A DNA stretch of 64,000 nucleotides from Bradyrhizobium valentinum (lineage in GTDB: Bacteria; Pseudomonadota; Alphaproteobacteria; Rhizobiales; Xanthobacteraceae): contig NZ_LLXX01000017.1 of assembly GCF_001440405.1 (NCBI RefSeq), forward strand, positions 1-64,000. The letters are read 5' to 3'. Below, one piece after another: positions 25,494 to 34,384 of the stretch (the first letter of the stretch is position 1; every line of letters begins with the position of its first letter). The translations under genes were made by a program, and so were the position numbers. The notes beneath the pieces were generated by a model that worked only from the letters and a program-made list of their open reading frames with translations, had not been told where the DNA came from and searched no databases.

Positions 25494-26138
25494 ATGGGCA
25501 AATCAGCTCCGAGAAAGAAACAGCTCGCCGCGGGCGATGAGGAATCCGCACGCAGTCGCCTGCTCAGTGCGGCGACGCATCTGTTCTGCAAGAACGGCAT
25601 CAACGCTACAGGCATCGACGCCATCATCGACGAAGCCGGCACCGCAAAGACCACGCTCTACAAACTGTTCGGCTCCAAGACCAACCTCGTCAACGCCGTG
25701 CTGGAAAGCGAAGGCAAGGCGTGGCGCGAATGGTTCATCGGCGCGATGGAGGATGGCGGCGGCGACGCGCAGGCAAAGCTTAAGCGCATCTTCCCGGCCC
25801 TGAAGCGCTGGTTCGCCGAAGAACGCTTCTACGGCTGCCCCTTCATCAATGCGGTGGCCGAGCACGACAAGCACCAAAAGCAGTTCCGCAACATCGCGCT
25901 GCGCCACAAGAAGGTGGTGCTGGCGCATATCGAAAAGCTCGCCGGTGAAATGGGCGCGGCCGAGCCGCAGGTGCTCGCCCATCAGCTCGCGCTGCTGATC
26001 GACGGCGCCATCGTCGCCGCCATGGTCTCGCGCGATCCCAGCGTCGCCGACACCGCAGGCCTTGCCGCAGGCAATCTGTTCGGGCCGTCCAAAATGAAGA
26101 AGCCGAAGCGCAGCCCTGCAGAACTTGTCGCCGTCTGA
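25494..26138 (+). CDS. TetR/AcrR-family regulator
   Basis: A 214-residue regulator with the TetR helix-turn-helix near the N-terminus (SRLLSAATHLFCKNGINATG, IDEAGTAKTTLYKLFGSKTNLVNAV). A ligand-binding helical domain follows (LKRWFAEERFYGCPFINAVAEHDK), with the GCPF motif of a common proteobacterial subgroup. It is divergent from the OsmC / ACAD / rhodanese operon, which it probably represses. ATG 25494 follows the family N-terminus (MGKSAPRKKQ). The ligand is unknown. Confidence 0.92.
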   Translation: MGKSAPRKKQLAAGDEESARSRLLSAATHLFCKNGINATGIDAIIDEAGTAKTTLYKLFGSKTNLVNAVLESEGKAWREWFIGAMEDGGGDAQAKLKRIFPALKRWFAEERFYGCPFINAVAEHDKHQKQFRNIALRHKKVVLAHIEKLAGEMGAAEPQVLAHQLALLIDGAIVAAMVSRDPSVADTAGLAAGNLFGPSKMKKPKRSPAELVAV

Positions 26139-26156
26139 GGCACCGGCGATGACGAG

Positions 26157-26954
26157 CTAGAGGGACGCGGAAGCCGTGGCGATCAGTCCGCGCGCGAGGA
26201 CAACTGCGCCGGCCACAATCAGGCCTACGCCCGCAGCGCGGCTGAGCCATTCGCTGCGCGGCAGCAGCCTCTCGAAGGCGACATAGATCGCGACGGCTGC
26301 GACCCAGGCGAGATTCATGACACCACTGACGAAAAGCAGCGCCATCAAGAACCAGCAACAGCCGACGCAATATGCGCCGTGCCGGAATCCCATGCGCAGC
26401 GCGCCCATGGCGCCGCGTTGCCAGTAGCTCGAGAGGAACAGCAACGGGCTCTGGCAGTAGCGAAGGCAGGCGCGCTTGATCGGCGTCAACTGATAGAGCC
26501 CGGCGGCGAGCAGGATGATCCCGGCGAGCACGCTGCTGGTGCTCGCCATCATGCCGGACAGCAACCCGGCCTGATCAAGTCCCCACTGCAGCGAGACTGC
26601 GACCAAGCTGAAGCCTGCCCAGATCACGAGATAGCCGGCCAGAAATAGCCAGCTTGCGATGACGGGACTGTCCGCAGTCGCCTGCTTGCGCTTGATGGCG
26701 GCGAACAGCAGGACCATGGGGGCTGCGCTGGGCACCATCATCGCGACCATCATCACCCACCACATCGCGAACATGAGCCATGCCTGGGCCAACGACCACG
26801 GCTCCGGGTCCATCGGCATGTCGGCCATGCTCATGTCGATGCCGGCGCCGGCAAGCAGATAGGACCAGGAGAATGCGACCACCGTGGCTATTCCGATTGC
26901 CACGATCAGGCGATCGTACCGCAGGGTCTGCTCGAGCGCCGAGGTCCTCATCAT
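26157..26954 (-). CDS. DUF2182 membrane protein, possible metal-binding
   Basis: A 265-residue inner-membrane protein with about seven helices. The family shows a Met/Asp-rich periplasmic loop (GIDMSMADMPMDPEPW), MFAMWWVMMVAMMVPSAAPM, an RACLRYCQSP loop and GAYCVGCCWFLM in the last half. The Met, Cys and His density suggests soft-metal binding (copper or similar). Family function is not established. It follows the DUF1326 gene on the same strand, a pair seen in many alphaproteobacteria and actinobacteria. Start at ATG 26954 (MMRTS). Confidence 0.82.
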   Translation of the reverse strand: MMRTSALEQTLRYDRLIVAIGIATVVAFSWSYLLAGAGIDMSMADMPMDPEPWSLAQAWLMFAMWWVMMVAMMVPSAAPMVLLFAAIKRKQATADSPVIASWLFLAGYLVIWAGFSLVAVSLQWGLDQAGLLSGMMASTSSVLAGIILLAAGLYQLTPIKRACLRYCQSPLLFLSSYWQRGAMGALRMGFRHGAYCVGCCWFLMALLFVSGVMNLAWVAAVAIYVAFERLLPRSEWLSRAAGVGLIVAGAVVLARGLIATASASL

Positions 26955-27005
26955 GAATCCACCCCGCTGCTGGAGCGGCACGTAGAGTTGGATTCGGGTG
27001 CGGCG

Positions 27006-27638
27006 CTAGGCCGCGACACCCTCCGGCGTCTGAACGACATTCGCCAGCGAGCTGTGCGTGCCCTTGGTTTCGAATTTTATGGCGCCGGTCGAGCGGATGT
27101 TGGCTGAGGCCACCTCGGCCGCCAGATGCTCGAACCCTTCGGGCATCACGACCTGGATGCGGTGCGGCGCGCCGGTCACCGGATTCTTGATCGGCTCGAC
27201 CTCGGTCTCCAGCACGCCCTTCGCTACGACACGCGCAACGCGGCCGTTCTTGTCGAACGAAAACTCGAACGGCACGAACAACGGTTCGTGCATTTTGGTC
27301 ACGATCAGGCTGAGGATCTGGAATAGCGTGCCTTCGGCGGAGTTCTTGCCCGACATGATATTGAACAGCGCTTCGCGCTGCTCAGGCGTGGCGCGCTCGT
27401 CGATGATCGGCTGCAACTGGCCGTTGCCCTCGTGCAGCGCGCCGGGGAAATCGACGGTCGCCGCGAAAACCAGGCCGTCGAGTTTGGTCTTCTCGAAATG
27501 TCCCTTGGTGATCCGCATGCCGACCATTCCCTTGCAATAGCCCTCGGTCGGCAGGGCATTGAAATCGCACGGACAGCCAAACGCGCAATTGCAGTTCTTG
27601 ATCCATTCGCCTTCGAGACGCCAGTCAGATGTAGCCAT
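27006..27638 (-). CDS. DUF1326 domain-containing protein
   Basis: A 210-residue soluble protein with the family's Cys cluster near the N-terminus (C16, C18, C22, C24 in KNCNCAFGCPCDF). A hydrophobic beta-rich body follows (GMVGMRITKGHFEKTKLDGLVF) with GRVARVVAKGVLETEVEPI. The Cys set suggests metal binding. It lies 51 bases upstream of the DUF2182 gene on the same strand, a conserved pair in other genomes (from memory). Function is unknown; joint metal handling is inference. Confidence 0.85.
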   Translation of the reverse strand: MATSDWRLEGEWIKNCNCAFGCPCDFNALPTEGYCKGMVGMRITKGHFEKTKLDGLVFAATVDFPGALHEGNGQLQPIIDERATPEQREALFNIMSGKNSAEGTLFQILSLIVTKMHEPLFVPFEFSFDKNGRVARVVAKGVLETEVEPIKNPVTGAPHRIQVVMPEGFEHLAAEVASANIRSTGAIKFETKGTHSSLANVVQTPEGVAA

Positions 27639-27742
27639 CGCACACCTCCGCGTTGCGTTTTCGATTGGACTGCAGCCGCTTGAAATGCTCCTCAGAGGCG
27701 AGCTTACCCCGTTTGTGTCCTCAGGGACAGGGAGCGGGCTGC

Positions 27743-28948
27743 CTAACCACGTTCACGAAGGCTCACCTCCAGCCGCGCCAGTTCCATCGCCAGATCAGCC
27801 TCGACATCGGCGACCCGCATCTCGATCACGCGGTAGTCGCGTGCCTCCAGCCACGCCCGCCGCCCAGCGCGGTCGGCGACGATGGCGTCCGACTCGTTCG
27901 GGTTGACCAACTCGATCGCGAGCCGGTGCACGAAGGAGACGAAATCGGGAATGTGGCGGCCGACGGGAGTCTGGCGCTTGAACTGGCCGGCGAAGCGCCG
28001 GTCGCGGGTCAGCGCCTGCCACAGGATCCGTTCGGCGTCGGTCGGGTTGCGGCGAAGCAGCCGGGCGAGCCCGCGCACGGTCGAGCTGTCGCCGGGCACC
28101 GCCGGCCCCTGCCCGTGCTCGGCCAATAGCGCGCGCAGCCTTGTCGCCTGCTCGCCGTCCAGCACGCCGCCCTTGGCCGGCCCCTTGCGGCCTTCCGCAA
28201 TCGCCATCACCACCCCGTGCAGGGTGTGCATGTCCTGCTTGGTCGGGTCCATCCGTGTGAAGATGTTGCGCAGGTTGACCAGCATGGTCTCCCGCTTCTC
28301 CCGCGGGCGCAGGAATTCGACCTTGTCGAGTTCCCGGACCAGATTGTCGAAGAAGGCCTGCATCTGATGCTGCGAGGCCGGCTCGGAGCGTTCCGGCATC
28401 GTGAACGGGAGGTCACCCCCGGTCGAAAGCTTGAACCATTCGTAGCCAATCAACAGCACCGCCTGCGCCAGGTTCAGCGAAGCAAAACCCGGATTGACCG
28501 GAAAGGTGATGATCCGGTTGGCCAGCGCGACCTCCTCGTTCTGGAGGCCGTAGCGCTCGCGGCCGAACAGGATGCCGGCCCCGCCGCCGGCTCCGACATG
28601 GGCCACGATCTCGGCCGCCGCTTCCGCCGGGGCGACCACCGGCTTGGCCTGGTCATGGGCGCGGGCGGTGGTGGCAAACAGCAAGGTCAGATCGGCGACC
28701 GCCTGCTCGACCGTGTCGAACAACTGGGCCTGTTCCAGAATCTGGTCGGCACCGGCCGCCGCCCGCTGCGCCGCGATGTTCGGCCAGCCGTCGCGCGGAT
28801 TGACGATCCGCAAACGCGACAGCGCAAAATTACCCATCGCCCGCGCGGCCATGCCGATATTCTCGCCGAGCTGCGGCTCGACGAGGATCACAACAGGTCC
28901 GGCCAAGTCCCAACCAGACTTGGTTTTATCGGTGCCCGAACCGGACAT
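27743..28948 (-). CDS. TrmJ-type tRNA 2'-O-methyltransferase fused to a DUF559 (Vsr-like) domain
   Basis: A 401-residue protein. Residues 1-250 are a SPOUT methyltransferase of the TrmJ type (VVILVEPQLGENIGMAARAMGNF, ILFGRERYGLQNEEV, INPGFASLNLAQAVLLIGYEW region), which 2'-O-methylates nucleotide 32 in tRNA. Residues about 290-401 are a DUF559 / PD-(D/E)XK domain (RNPTDAERILWQALTRDR, FKRQTPVGRHIPDFVSF). There the usual ExDGxxH is IELVNPNESD, so the Asp after the Glu is lost and nuclease activity is doubtful. ATG 28948 fits the family start; the in-frame extension to 29080 does not. It is divergent from icd. Confidence 0.85.
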   Translation of the reverse strand: MSGSGTDKTKSGWDLAGPVVILVEPQLGENIGMAARAMGNFALSRLRIVNPRDGWPNIAAQRAAAGADQILEQAQLFDTVEQAVADLTLLFATTARAHDQAKPVVAPAEAAAEIVAHVGAGGGAGILFGRERYGLQNEEVALANRIITFPVNPGFASLNLAQAVLLIGYEWFKLSTGGDLPFTMPERSEPASQHQMQAFFDNLVRELDKVEFLRPREKRETMLVNLRNIFTRMDPTKQDMHTLHGVVMAIAEGRKGPAKGGVLDGEQATRLRALLAEHGQGPAVPGDSSTVRGLARLLRRNPTDAERILWQALTRDRRFAGQFKRQTPVGRHIPDFVSFVHRLAIELVNPNESDAIVADRAGRRAWLEARDYRVIEMRVADVEADLAMELARLEVSLRERG

Positions 28949-29341
28949 TCTCAACTCACTTTCTGTTTCAGTTTCTGAAGATATTGAATCAGGTTCTGAA
29001 CAGCCGGATTCAACACCTCGCCAGGGCATTACTCGATTGCCTGCCGGAGAGATTTTCTCAAGCAAATAATTCGCCCGCAAGATTTCTCAACGTTCGATCA
29101 AAGCCTTACAAGGAGGCCTAATTTGCCAAATTGGCGCACGACTCCAGCCTGCCGGGCGGCCTGTTCGTGACCTGGCACGTGGTGGCGGAGACGGCGACCC
29201 AGGCAGCAATCTAATCTAAAGGATGGGCTGAAAGTGCATAACGGCTTGGCTTCCGCCCGCCGGTTTGCAGTGCTATAGGCCGCCTATAATCACTCCACCC
29301 CGCCCAAACGCGCGGTTTTCCGAGAAAAGGCCCCCTCCATC
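28949..29341. other. Intergenic region trmJ / icd
   Basis: No intact gene is seen in 393 bases. It must hold the promoter of icd. At 29121-29214 a short open stretch codes FAKLAHDSSLPGGLFVTW and a stop, with no start codon; this may be a gene-end fragment. Confidence 0.4.
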
Positions 29342-30556
29342 ATGGCAAAAATCAAGGTGACCAACCCCGTCGTCGAACTCGATGGCGACGAGATGACCCG
29401 GATCATCTGGCAGTACATCAAGGACAAGCTGATCAACCCGTTCCTGGATGTCGAGCTTCTGTATTTTGACCTCGGAATGGAGTACCGCGACCAGACCAAC
29501 GACCAGGTCACGATCGACGCCGCCAACGCCATCAAGAAGGTCGGTGTCGGCGTCAAATGCGCCACCATCACCCCCGACGAGGCCCGGGTGAAGGAATTCG
29601 GCCTGAAGGAAATGTGGAAGTCGCCGAACGGCACCATCCGCAACATCCTCGGCGGCGTGATCTTCCGCGAGCCGATCATCTGCAAGAACGTTCCGCGCCT
29701 GGTTCCCGGCTGGACCAAGCCGATCATCATCGGCCGTCATGCCTATGGCGACCAGTACCGCGCCACCGACTTCAAGTTCCCCGGCAAGGGCACGCTGTCG
29801 ATGAAGTTCGTCGGCGAGGACGGCACCGTCATCGAGAGGGAAGTGTTCAAGTCCCCCGATGCCGGCGTCGCGATGGGAATGTACAACCTCGACGATTCCA
29901 TCATCGACTTCGCCCGCGCCTCGCTGAACTACGGCCTCCTGCGCGGCTATCCGGTCTATCTCTCGACCAAGAACACGATTCTCAAGGTCTATGACGGCCG
30001 CTTCAAGGACATCTTCCAGGACATCTACGACCGCGAATTCAAGAAGGAATTCGAAGCCAAGCGCCTCACTTACGAACACCGCCTGATCGACGACATGGTC
30101 GCCTCGGCGCTGAAATGGTCTGGCGGCTACGTCTGGGCCTGCAAGAACTACGACGGCGACGTGCAGTCGGATACGGTCGCGCAGGGCTACGGCTCGCTCG
30201 GCCTGATGACCTCGGTGCTGCTGACGCCCGACGGCAAGACCGTCGAGGCCGAAGCCGCCCACGGCACGGTGACCCGGCACTATCGCGAGCACCAGAAGGG
30301 CAAGGAGACCTCGACCAATTCGATCGCGTCGATCTTCGCCTGGACCCGCGGCCTGTCCCACCGCGCCAAGCTCGACAACAACCCGGAGCTCGCGAAATTC
30401 GCCGAGACGCTGGAAAAGGTCTGCGTCGCGACCGTCGAGGAAGGCTACATGACCAAGGACCTCGCGCTCCTGGTCGGCGCCGACCAGCGCTGGCTGTCCA
30501 CGACCGGCTTCCTCGACAAGGTCTCGGACAACCTCGCCAAGGCGATGGCGGCATAA
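29342..30556 (+). CDS. icd: NADP-dependent isocitrate dehydrogenase
   Basis: A 404-residue dimeric, eukaryote-like NADP-IDH that oxidises isocitrate to 2-oxoglutarate and CO2 in the TCA cycle. Motifs: [16 protein letters not shown], the substrate loop [53 protein letters not shown] (metal-binding Asp residues) and [20 protein letters not shown] (NADP-binding). The length and start match the family. It stands alone as a single gene. Confidence 0.98.
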   Translation: MAKIKVTNPVVELDGDEMTRIIWQYIKDKLINPFLDVELLYFDLGMEYRDQTNDQVTIDAANAIKKVGVGVKCATITPDEARVKEFGLKEMWKSPNGTIRNILGGVIFREPIICKNVPRLVPGWTKPIIIGRHAYGDQYRATDFKFPGKGTLSMKFVGEDGTVIEREVFKSPDAGVAMGMYNLDDSIIDFARASLNYGLLRGYPVYLSTKNTILKVYDGRFKDIFQDIYDREFKKEFEAKRLTYEHRLIDDMVASALKWSGGYVWACKNYDGDVQSDTVAQGYGSLGLMTSVLLTPDGKTVEAEAAHGTVTRHYREHQKGKETSTNSIASIFAWTRGLSHRAKLDNNPELAKFAETLEKVCVATVEEGYMTKDLALLVGADQRWLSTTGFLDKVSDNLAKAMAA

Positions 30557-30695
30557 GCCGCCGTTCATTCTCTCCCATCGCGAAGCCAGAGCGACAAGCA
30601 ATCCATGTCTCAGCGAGGCATGATGATTGCTTGGAGCCTGACGTCGGCCGCGCATTCGCGCGGCCCGCTGGCTCGCAACGATAGATAACCTACCA

Positions 30696-31220
30696 ATGAC
30701 GGAGCACTTACCCGTGTTGTTCCCCAAGAGCACCGCGCTCGCTTCTTTCTTGCTGGCTGCGTCGCTCGTCAACGCGACCGCCCAGAAAGCGCTTCCCGAG
30801 GCCATCGCCGCTCCGGGTGAAACCGCTGTTCTCACGCTGCATGCCGAAGGCGCGCAGATCTACGAATGCAAGACCGCCGCCGACGGCACACTCGCCTGGG
30901 TGTTTCGCGAGCCGATCGCGACGCTTTTCTTGGACGGCAAGACGGTCGGCCGGCATTATGCCGGACCGAACTGGGAGTATAGCGACGGCAGTGCGGTGGT
31001 CGGCCAGATCGTCGGCACCGCCCCAGGGCAGGTTGCAGTGGATATTCCCTGGCTGAAGCTCGCAGTAGCTTCCCGGCGCGGCAATGGTGTTCTCAGTCCG
31101 GTGACGACGGTGCAACGGATCAACACGGTGGGTGGAAAGGCCAATGGCGCCTGCTACAAGGCAGGCACTTATGAAAGCGTCCCCTACTCGGCGGATTACG
31201 TGTTCCTGCGCAAGGGCTGA
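30696..31220 (+). CDS. DUF3455 exported protein
   Basis: A 174-residue exported protein with signal peptide (STALASFLLAASLVNATAQ). The mature part fits DUF3455: AEGAQIYECKTAADGTLAWVFREP, GRHYAGPNWEYSDGSAVVG and GKANGACYKAGTYESVPYSADYVF. Family members have a beta-sandwich fold and unknown role, and are frequent in Bradyrhizobium and some actinobacteria. ATG 30696 is the likely start. It is 139 bases downstream of icd and probably has its own promoter. Confidence 0.85.
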   Translation: MTEHLPVLFPKSTALASFLLAASLVNATAQKALPEAIAAPGETAVLTLHAEGAQIYECKTAADGTLAWVFREPIATLFLDGKTVGRHYAGPNWEYSDGSAVVGQIVGTAPGQVAVDIPWLKLAVASRRGNGVLSPVTTVQRINTVGGKANGACYKAGTYESVPYSADYVFLRKG

Positions 31221-31253
31221 CGATTTCTACATCGTGGTCAGGACACCTGACGC

Positions 31254-31279
31254 GAAGGCCGCCAACCGAGGCGGCCTTC
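31254..31279 (+). terminator. Terminator-like hairpin after the DUF3455 gene
   Basis: GAAGGCCGCC, AACCGA, GGCGGCCTTC: a perfect 10-base stem 33 bases after the stop codon. There is no T tract, so it may act with Rho or as a message end. Confidence 0.5.
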
Positions 31280-31347
31280 GGTGACGGGTGTGCGGGCGGC
31301 CCCGGGGCGATGCCGGACCACTCCGCAACACTGCAAACTGGCGACCG

Positions 31348-31698
31348 TTAGAACTGACCTCTGCAAGTCTCGCGATACCTGCGGCAGTTTCCTTCGCCGC
31401 GTTCGCCTAATTCGTCCTTGTTGAGGCAGGCATATCGCAATTCGCTGCACACGTCCCTGCGAGCTGGTCGTTGGCAGGTCTCGCGGTATCTGCGGCAATT
31501 TCCTTCGCCCCGCTCCCCTAGCGCGTCCTTGTTTTCACAGGCGCGCCGCAATTGCTCGCATTGCCCTCCCCGGCCGTCGTACATTCGGACGCCTCCCGGT
31601 CCAAACTCAATGGATTGGGAGAACGCCGAGATCGGAAACACGAAAAGAGCAGTTGCCGCTGCGGCACCGACCGCATATTTGCGCATTGATTTCAACAT
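31348..31698 (-). CDS. Exported protein with two Cys-rich tandem repeats
   Basis: A 116-residue exported protein. The signal peptide ends SAFSQ. The mature part is mostly two 29-residue units, C47-C75 and C84-C112, each with the four-Cys spacing C-x6-C-x13-C-x6-C and sharing NKD(A/E)LGERGEGNCRRYRETC. The rest is a short Gly-rich lead (EFGPGGVRMYDGRGG). Each unit probably forms a small disulfide-bonded helical hairpin in the periplasm. No known domain is recognised. An alternative ATG at 31686 is also in frame. Confidence 0.75.
   Translation of the reverse strand: MLKSMRKYAVGAAAATALFVFPISAFSQSIEFGPGGVRMYDGRGGQCEQLRRACENKDALGERGEGNCRRYRETCQRPARRDVCSELRYACLNKDELGERGEGNCRRYRETCRGQF
31363..31560 (-). 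repeat. Two tandem 87-base coding repeats (four-Cys unit)
   Basis: DNA units at 31474-31560 and 31363-31449 (111-base period) are nearly identical over the GERGEGNCRRYRETC part. This shows recent internal duplication in the exported-protein gene. Confidence 0.8.
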
Positions 31699-31736
31699 TC
31701 CCTAATCCTCCAGTTGCTCTGTGCCGGTGAATAGAA

Positions 31737-31754
31737 AGGCCGCTTCGGCGGCCT
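31737..31754 (-). terminator. Hairpin after the 74-residue exported-protein gene
   Basis: AGGCCGC, TTCG, GCGGCCT: a 7-base stem with the stable TTCG-type loop. On the minus strand it is followed by TTTCTATT, so it probably ends transcription of the gene at 31825-32049. Confidence 0.5.
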
Positions 31755-31824
31755 CTCGCTTTTCGATGGGAGCGGACGGAGGGGGCGTCATCGCTTCTCG
31801 CCACCGCCACCCCCCTTAGCGCTC

Positions 31825-32049
31825 TTAGTTCGCGCAGACCTTCATGGTCTTCATGCCGGTTTCAGCAGCGGTGCGCGACTTGAACACCTTGCCGTCGCCA
31901 ACAACGACAGTGGTGGTGGTGGTCGGCTTCTTGTCCACGATGGTACATTTCTTCGTGGAGGTATCTTGCACGACATAAAACTCCGTCTGAGCGTAGGCGG
32001 CGCCTGTCATGATTGCTGCGGCTGCAGCCGAGATAAGAAGCTTCTTCAT
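31825..32049 (-). CDS. Small exported protein of unknown function
   Basis: A 74-residue exported protein: signal peptide MKKLLISAAAAAIMTGAAYAQ, then TEFYVVQDTSTKKCTIVDKKP, a Thr run, and VFKSRTAAETGMKTMKVC. Two Cys (in KKCTIV and KVCAN) could form a disulfide. Similar short proteins are widespread in Bradyrhizobium. A GGAG site precedes the start (complement of CTCC at 32056). Confidence 0.7.
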   Translation of the reverse strand: MKKLLISAAAAAIMTGAAYAQTEFYVVQDTSTKKCTIVDKKPTTTTTVVVGDGKVFKSRTAAETGMKTMKVCAN

Positions 32050-32413
32050 GATGTCTCCTCCATTGTGATTGTGTCCCTGCGTAGATTGGGTGGCGTGGAG
32101 TCGAGCCCCACCGCCCGCAACTACGTCTGGGGGTTCACCAACTTTCAGTTCCTGGATGGAGACCTTAAGCGGTTGATATGAACGTCGGCCGAACGGGCAG
32201 TTCAGAGACTGTTTATTTCGAGCTTACTGCGCAGCGATACGCTTTGTTCGTTTCCCATTAGAGCGGCCGCGATTGCAACGCCTGCGGCGCGCCGTGGTTC
32301 CGTGCCAAGGCCGCTTAAATGCCGTCGATAAACTTGGGCGCGGGCGTTACGACGATTGACGCATGCTTGCCGCTTCGTTGTCGCGGCGCTGCCATCCATG
32401 CGCGGGCCGACCG
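32050..32413. other. Gap without a recognisable gene
   Basis: A 364-base stretch. The open frames on both strands are short and show no family signature. It carries the promoter for the exported-protein gene (minus strand). Confidence 0.4.
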
Positions 32414-33088
32414 CTAACCCATCGCCACCTTGTCGACGCCATGCTCGCGTTGGTCGAGCCACATCGTGCCGAGCGCGAACGCCAGCCAGCCGAAATTGTA
32501 GGCAAAGCCTATTATCAGAACGACCCAGCCGGGAATCGGTCCGACTGCGGCGCGATCGACAAACTCTGCCAAGGTTGACGCAGGCGTCGGATGGATCGCT
32601 ATCTTGCCGTAATAGGCAATCACCTGGACGGCGAGAATCCAGACGTAGTTGCGACGCAGCCGCCGCCCCGCCGCGCGGACAAACGAAATGTGGTGGCGGG
32701 GCGCCGTGTAGTCGTGCCCGAGCACCGCCTGCCAGCTATCGTCGCGGGCTTCACCGGTGAATATTGGCGCGTAGAAATTCATCTCCATCCATCGAGCTCG
32801 GGCGCGCCAGACATTGAAGTAGCGATAACGTCGCGCCTCCATGCCGAGGAACACGGCAATGAGCAGGCCTACGAGCAGGAGTGGCAGCGGCGAAGCCTCC
32901 GGGCTCGAAAAGGTCGTCGACAGGGCGATACCCATCGTGACGATCGCCCAGTTCGTCGTGTTGTCGAGCCGCGTCCTCCAGATCGTCGAACGGTAGACTT
33001 CGCCCCGGTAGAGATGAGCGATGGCGCCCATTTCAGCAGAATTGAAGGTGTGTTGGCGGTGTGTTTCGCTGGAAGCCGTAACAGACAT
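32414..33088 (-). CDS. DUF2270 membrane protein
   Basis: A 224-residue protein starting around ATG 33088 (MSVTASSETHRQHTFNSAEM). Family hallmarks are AHLYRGEVYRSTIWRTRLDNTTNWAIV, FLGMEARRYRYFNVWRARARWMEMNFYAPI and RRLRRNYVWILAVQVIAYYGKI. There are about four membrane helices. DUF2270 function is unknown; it is often near stress genes. The DNA around it is slightly unlike neighbours, with no linked gene on its strand. Confidence 0.85.
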   Translation of the reverse strand: MSVTASSETHRQHTFNSAEMGAIAHLYRGEVYRSTIWRTRLDNTTNWAIVTMGIALSTTFSSPEASPLPLLLVGLLIAVFLGMEARRYRYFNVWRARARWMEMNFYAPIFTGEARDDSWQAVLGHDYTAPRHHISFVRAAGRRLRRNYVWILAVQVIAYYGKIAIHPTPASTLAEFVDRAAVGPIPGWVVLIIGFAYNFGWLAFALGTMWLDQREHGVDKVAMG

Positions 33089-33388
33089 GGCGGGACTCCG
33101 GTTGTCCGAACCGCGGGTCACCGGCGTTGACCGGGAGAGTCCACATCATCAACGCCGATGAACCTATCCGGAATTGTGACGTCGCAACTATGCTCGCCCT
33201 GGGGCCGAATTGCCAGCAACAGGTCGAGCAATAGAACTGTGCACCGCACTATCCCGACCTCGCGTCCGCATTGGGCCGCGCGTTGCGGCTACAAACGACG
33301 ACGACATCATGCAACCCGACAGGGTGCGTTCTGCAAGGGATCAAGGCGTTGTTGCAGGACAGGACTTCGATGAGCACCGCATCGGCGG

Positions 33389-34201
33389 CTACCAATCATC
33401 GTACATCCACTCCCTTGGGTAGTATCGAGGCCGCGGTCTCGCCTGCGACGACTGAGGCGTCCGCTCAGGCTTGCGCACGGTCGGGGCCAGCGGCGCCGGA
33501 GGCGGTGACGTCTTGGACAGGTTCTGCTCCGAAACTTTCGCGAGCACGCGTTTTATCTCTTCCTGGCTCGCCTTGAGTTCCTCGATGGCTTTTGAATTGT
33601 CGCTGGCTAGCTGTTGCTGGTTCGCCTTGAGCTGTTCGATGCTTCGCTCCAGATTCGCCAGATCGCGCGCCATCGTTTGCAGCAACTGTGACTGATCGGG
33701 AAGCGCTGCGGTAGCTGCCGGCGCGGCGTCTTGCGTTGTGGTCTGAGCCGTTGTGGTCTGAGCCAACGGCGTTGCTTGCGGGGGTGCTGCTTCCGCCGCG
33801 GCCAGTTGAACGCTGGATGCAGCGGGCTGCTCGGGGAGCGGCGTATTTTCCGGCGGCAATGCTGTCGTTGAAACAACCTGTGGCGCCCCAAGGGCGACGA
33901 CCAGTTTGGTGCCGCCGCCATAGAACGAATGCCAAACCAGACCGGCGACAATAAAGCATGCCGCGAGCGACAAGCCGACGAGGACCTGGAGCGCCGGCCG
34001 TCCAGAGAGTGATCGCTGCCCAGGTCCGGCCGAAGACGGACGCGCGGCATCGTGCTCGATTTTTGCAAGCTGTTCACTCAAACGCGCGAGCTCTTCATCC
34101 GCGCGCTTGATCTGGTCGTGGGCCTGAGCAAGCCGTTCATCGGCGCGCGCGACTGGGGCATCGTGCGGTTCAGTTGCGTTCGGAGCAGGCGTGGAGTTCA
34201 T
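33389..34201 (-). CDS. Single-pass membrane protein with coiled coils and Pro-rich tail
   Basis: A 270-residue protein. An N-terminal charged helix (RADERLAQAHDQIKRADEE) is followed by one membrane helix (ALQVLVGLSLAACFIVAGLVW). A long Ala/Pro/Thr/Gln-rich periplasmic linker comes next, then a coiled coil (RDLANLERSIEQLKANQQQL) and a Pro/Arg-rich end (RPRPRYYPREWMYDDW). No enzyme motif is seen. Similar proteins are common in Bradyrhizobium. A role at the cell envelope is inferred. Confidence 0.7.
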   Translation of the reverse strand: MNSTPAPNATEPHDAPVARADERLAQAHDQIKRADEELARLSEQLAKIEHDAARPSSAGPGQRSLSGRPALQVLVGLSLAACFIVAGLVWHSFYGGGTKLVVALGAPQVVSTTALPPENTPLPEQPAASSVQLAAAEAAPPQATPLAQTTTAQTTTQDAAPAATAALPDQSQLLQTMARDLANLERSIEQLKANQQQLASDNSKAIEELKASQEEIKRVLAKVSEQNLSKTSPPPAPLAPTVRKPERTPQSSQARPRPRYYPREWMYDDW

Positions 34202-34384
34202 TGGCGTTTCCCTTTTCCGTCCAATGTCGTCCGAAGGCGGCGGTGGTCAGGTCGACCAGCCGCCGGCACTCCGTTCAGTCTTGTCCAAAGAATGGCCGTA
34301 TCATGGAAGAATCTGGGATCACATGGCAATAGCGTCTTGGAATCACTGTCGGCGACAGCCGGCCTGGCGCGATGCTTCAGCCCC

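Noticed and set aside
29121-29214. Short coding-like stretch upstream of icd
   Set aside because: About 30 residues with no start codon; too short to name a gene or family.
29273-30835. Open frame of 520 residues on the minus strand
   Set aside because: Fully antisense to icd, which is certain. It is a shadow frame.
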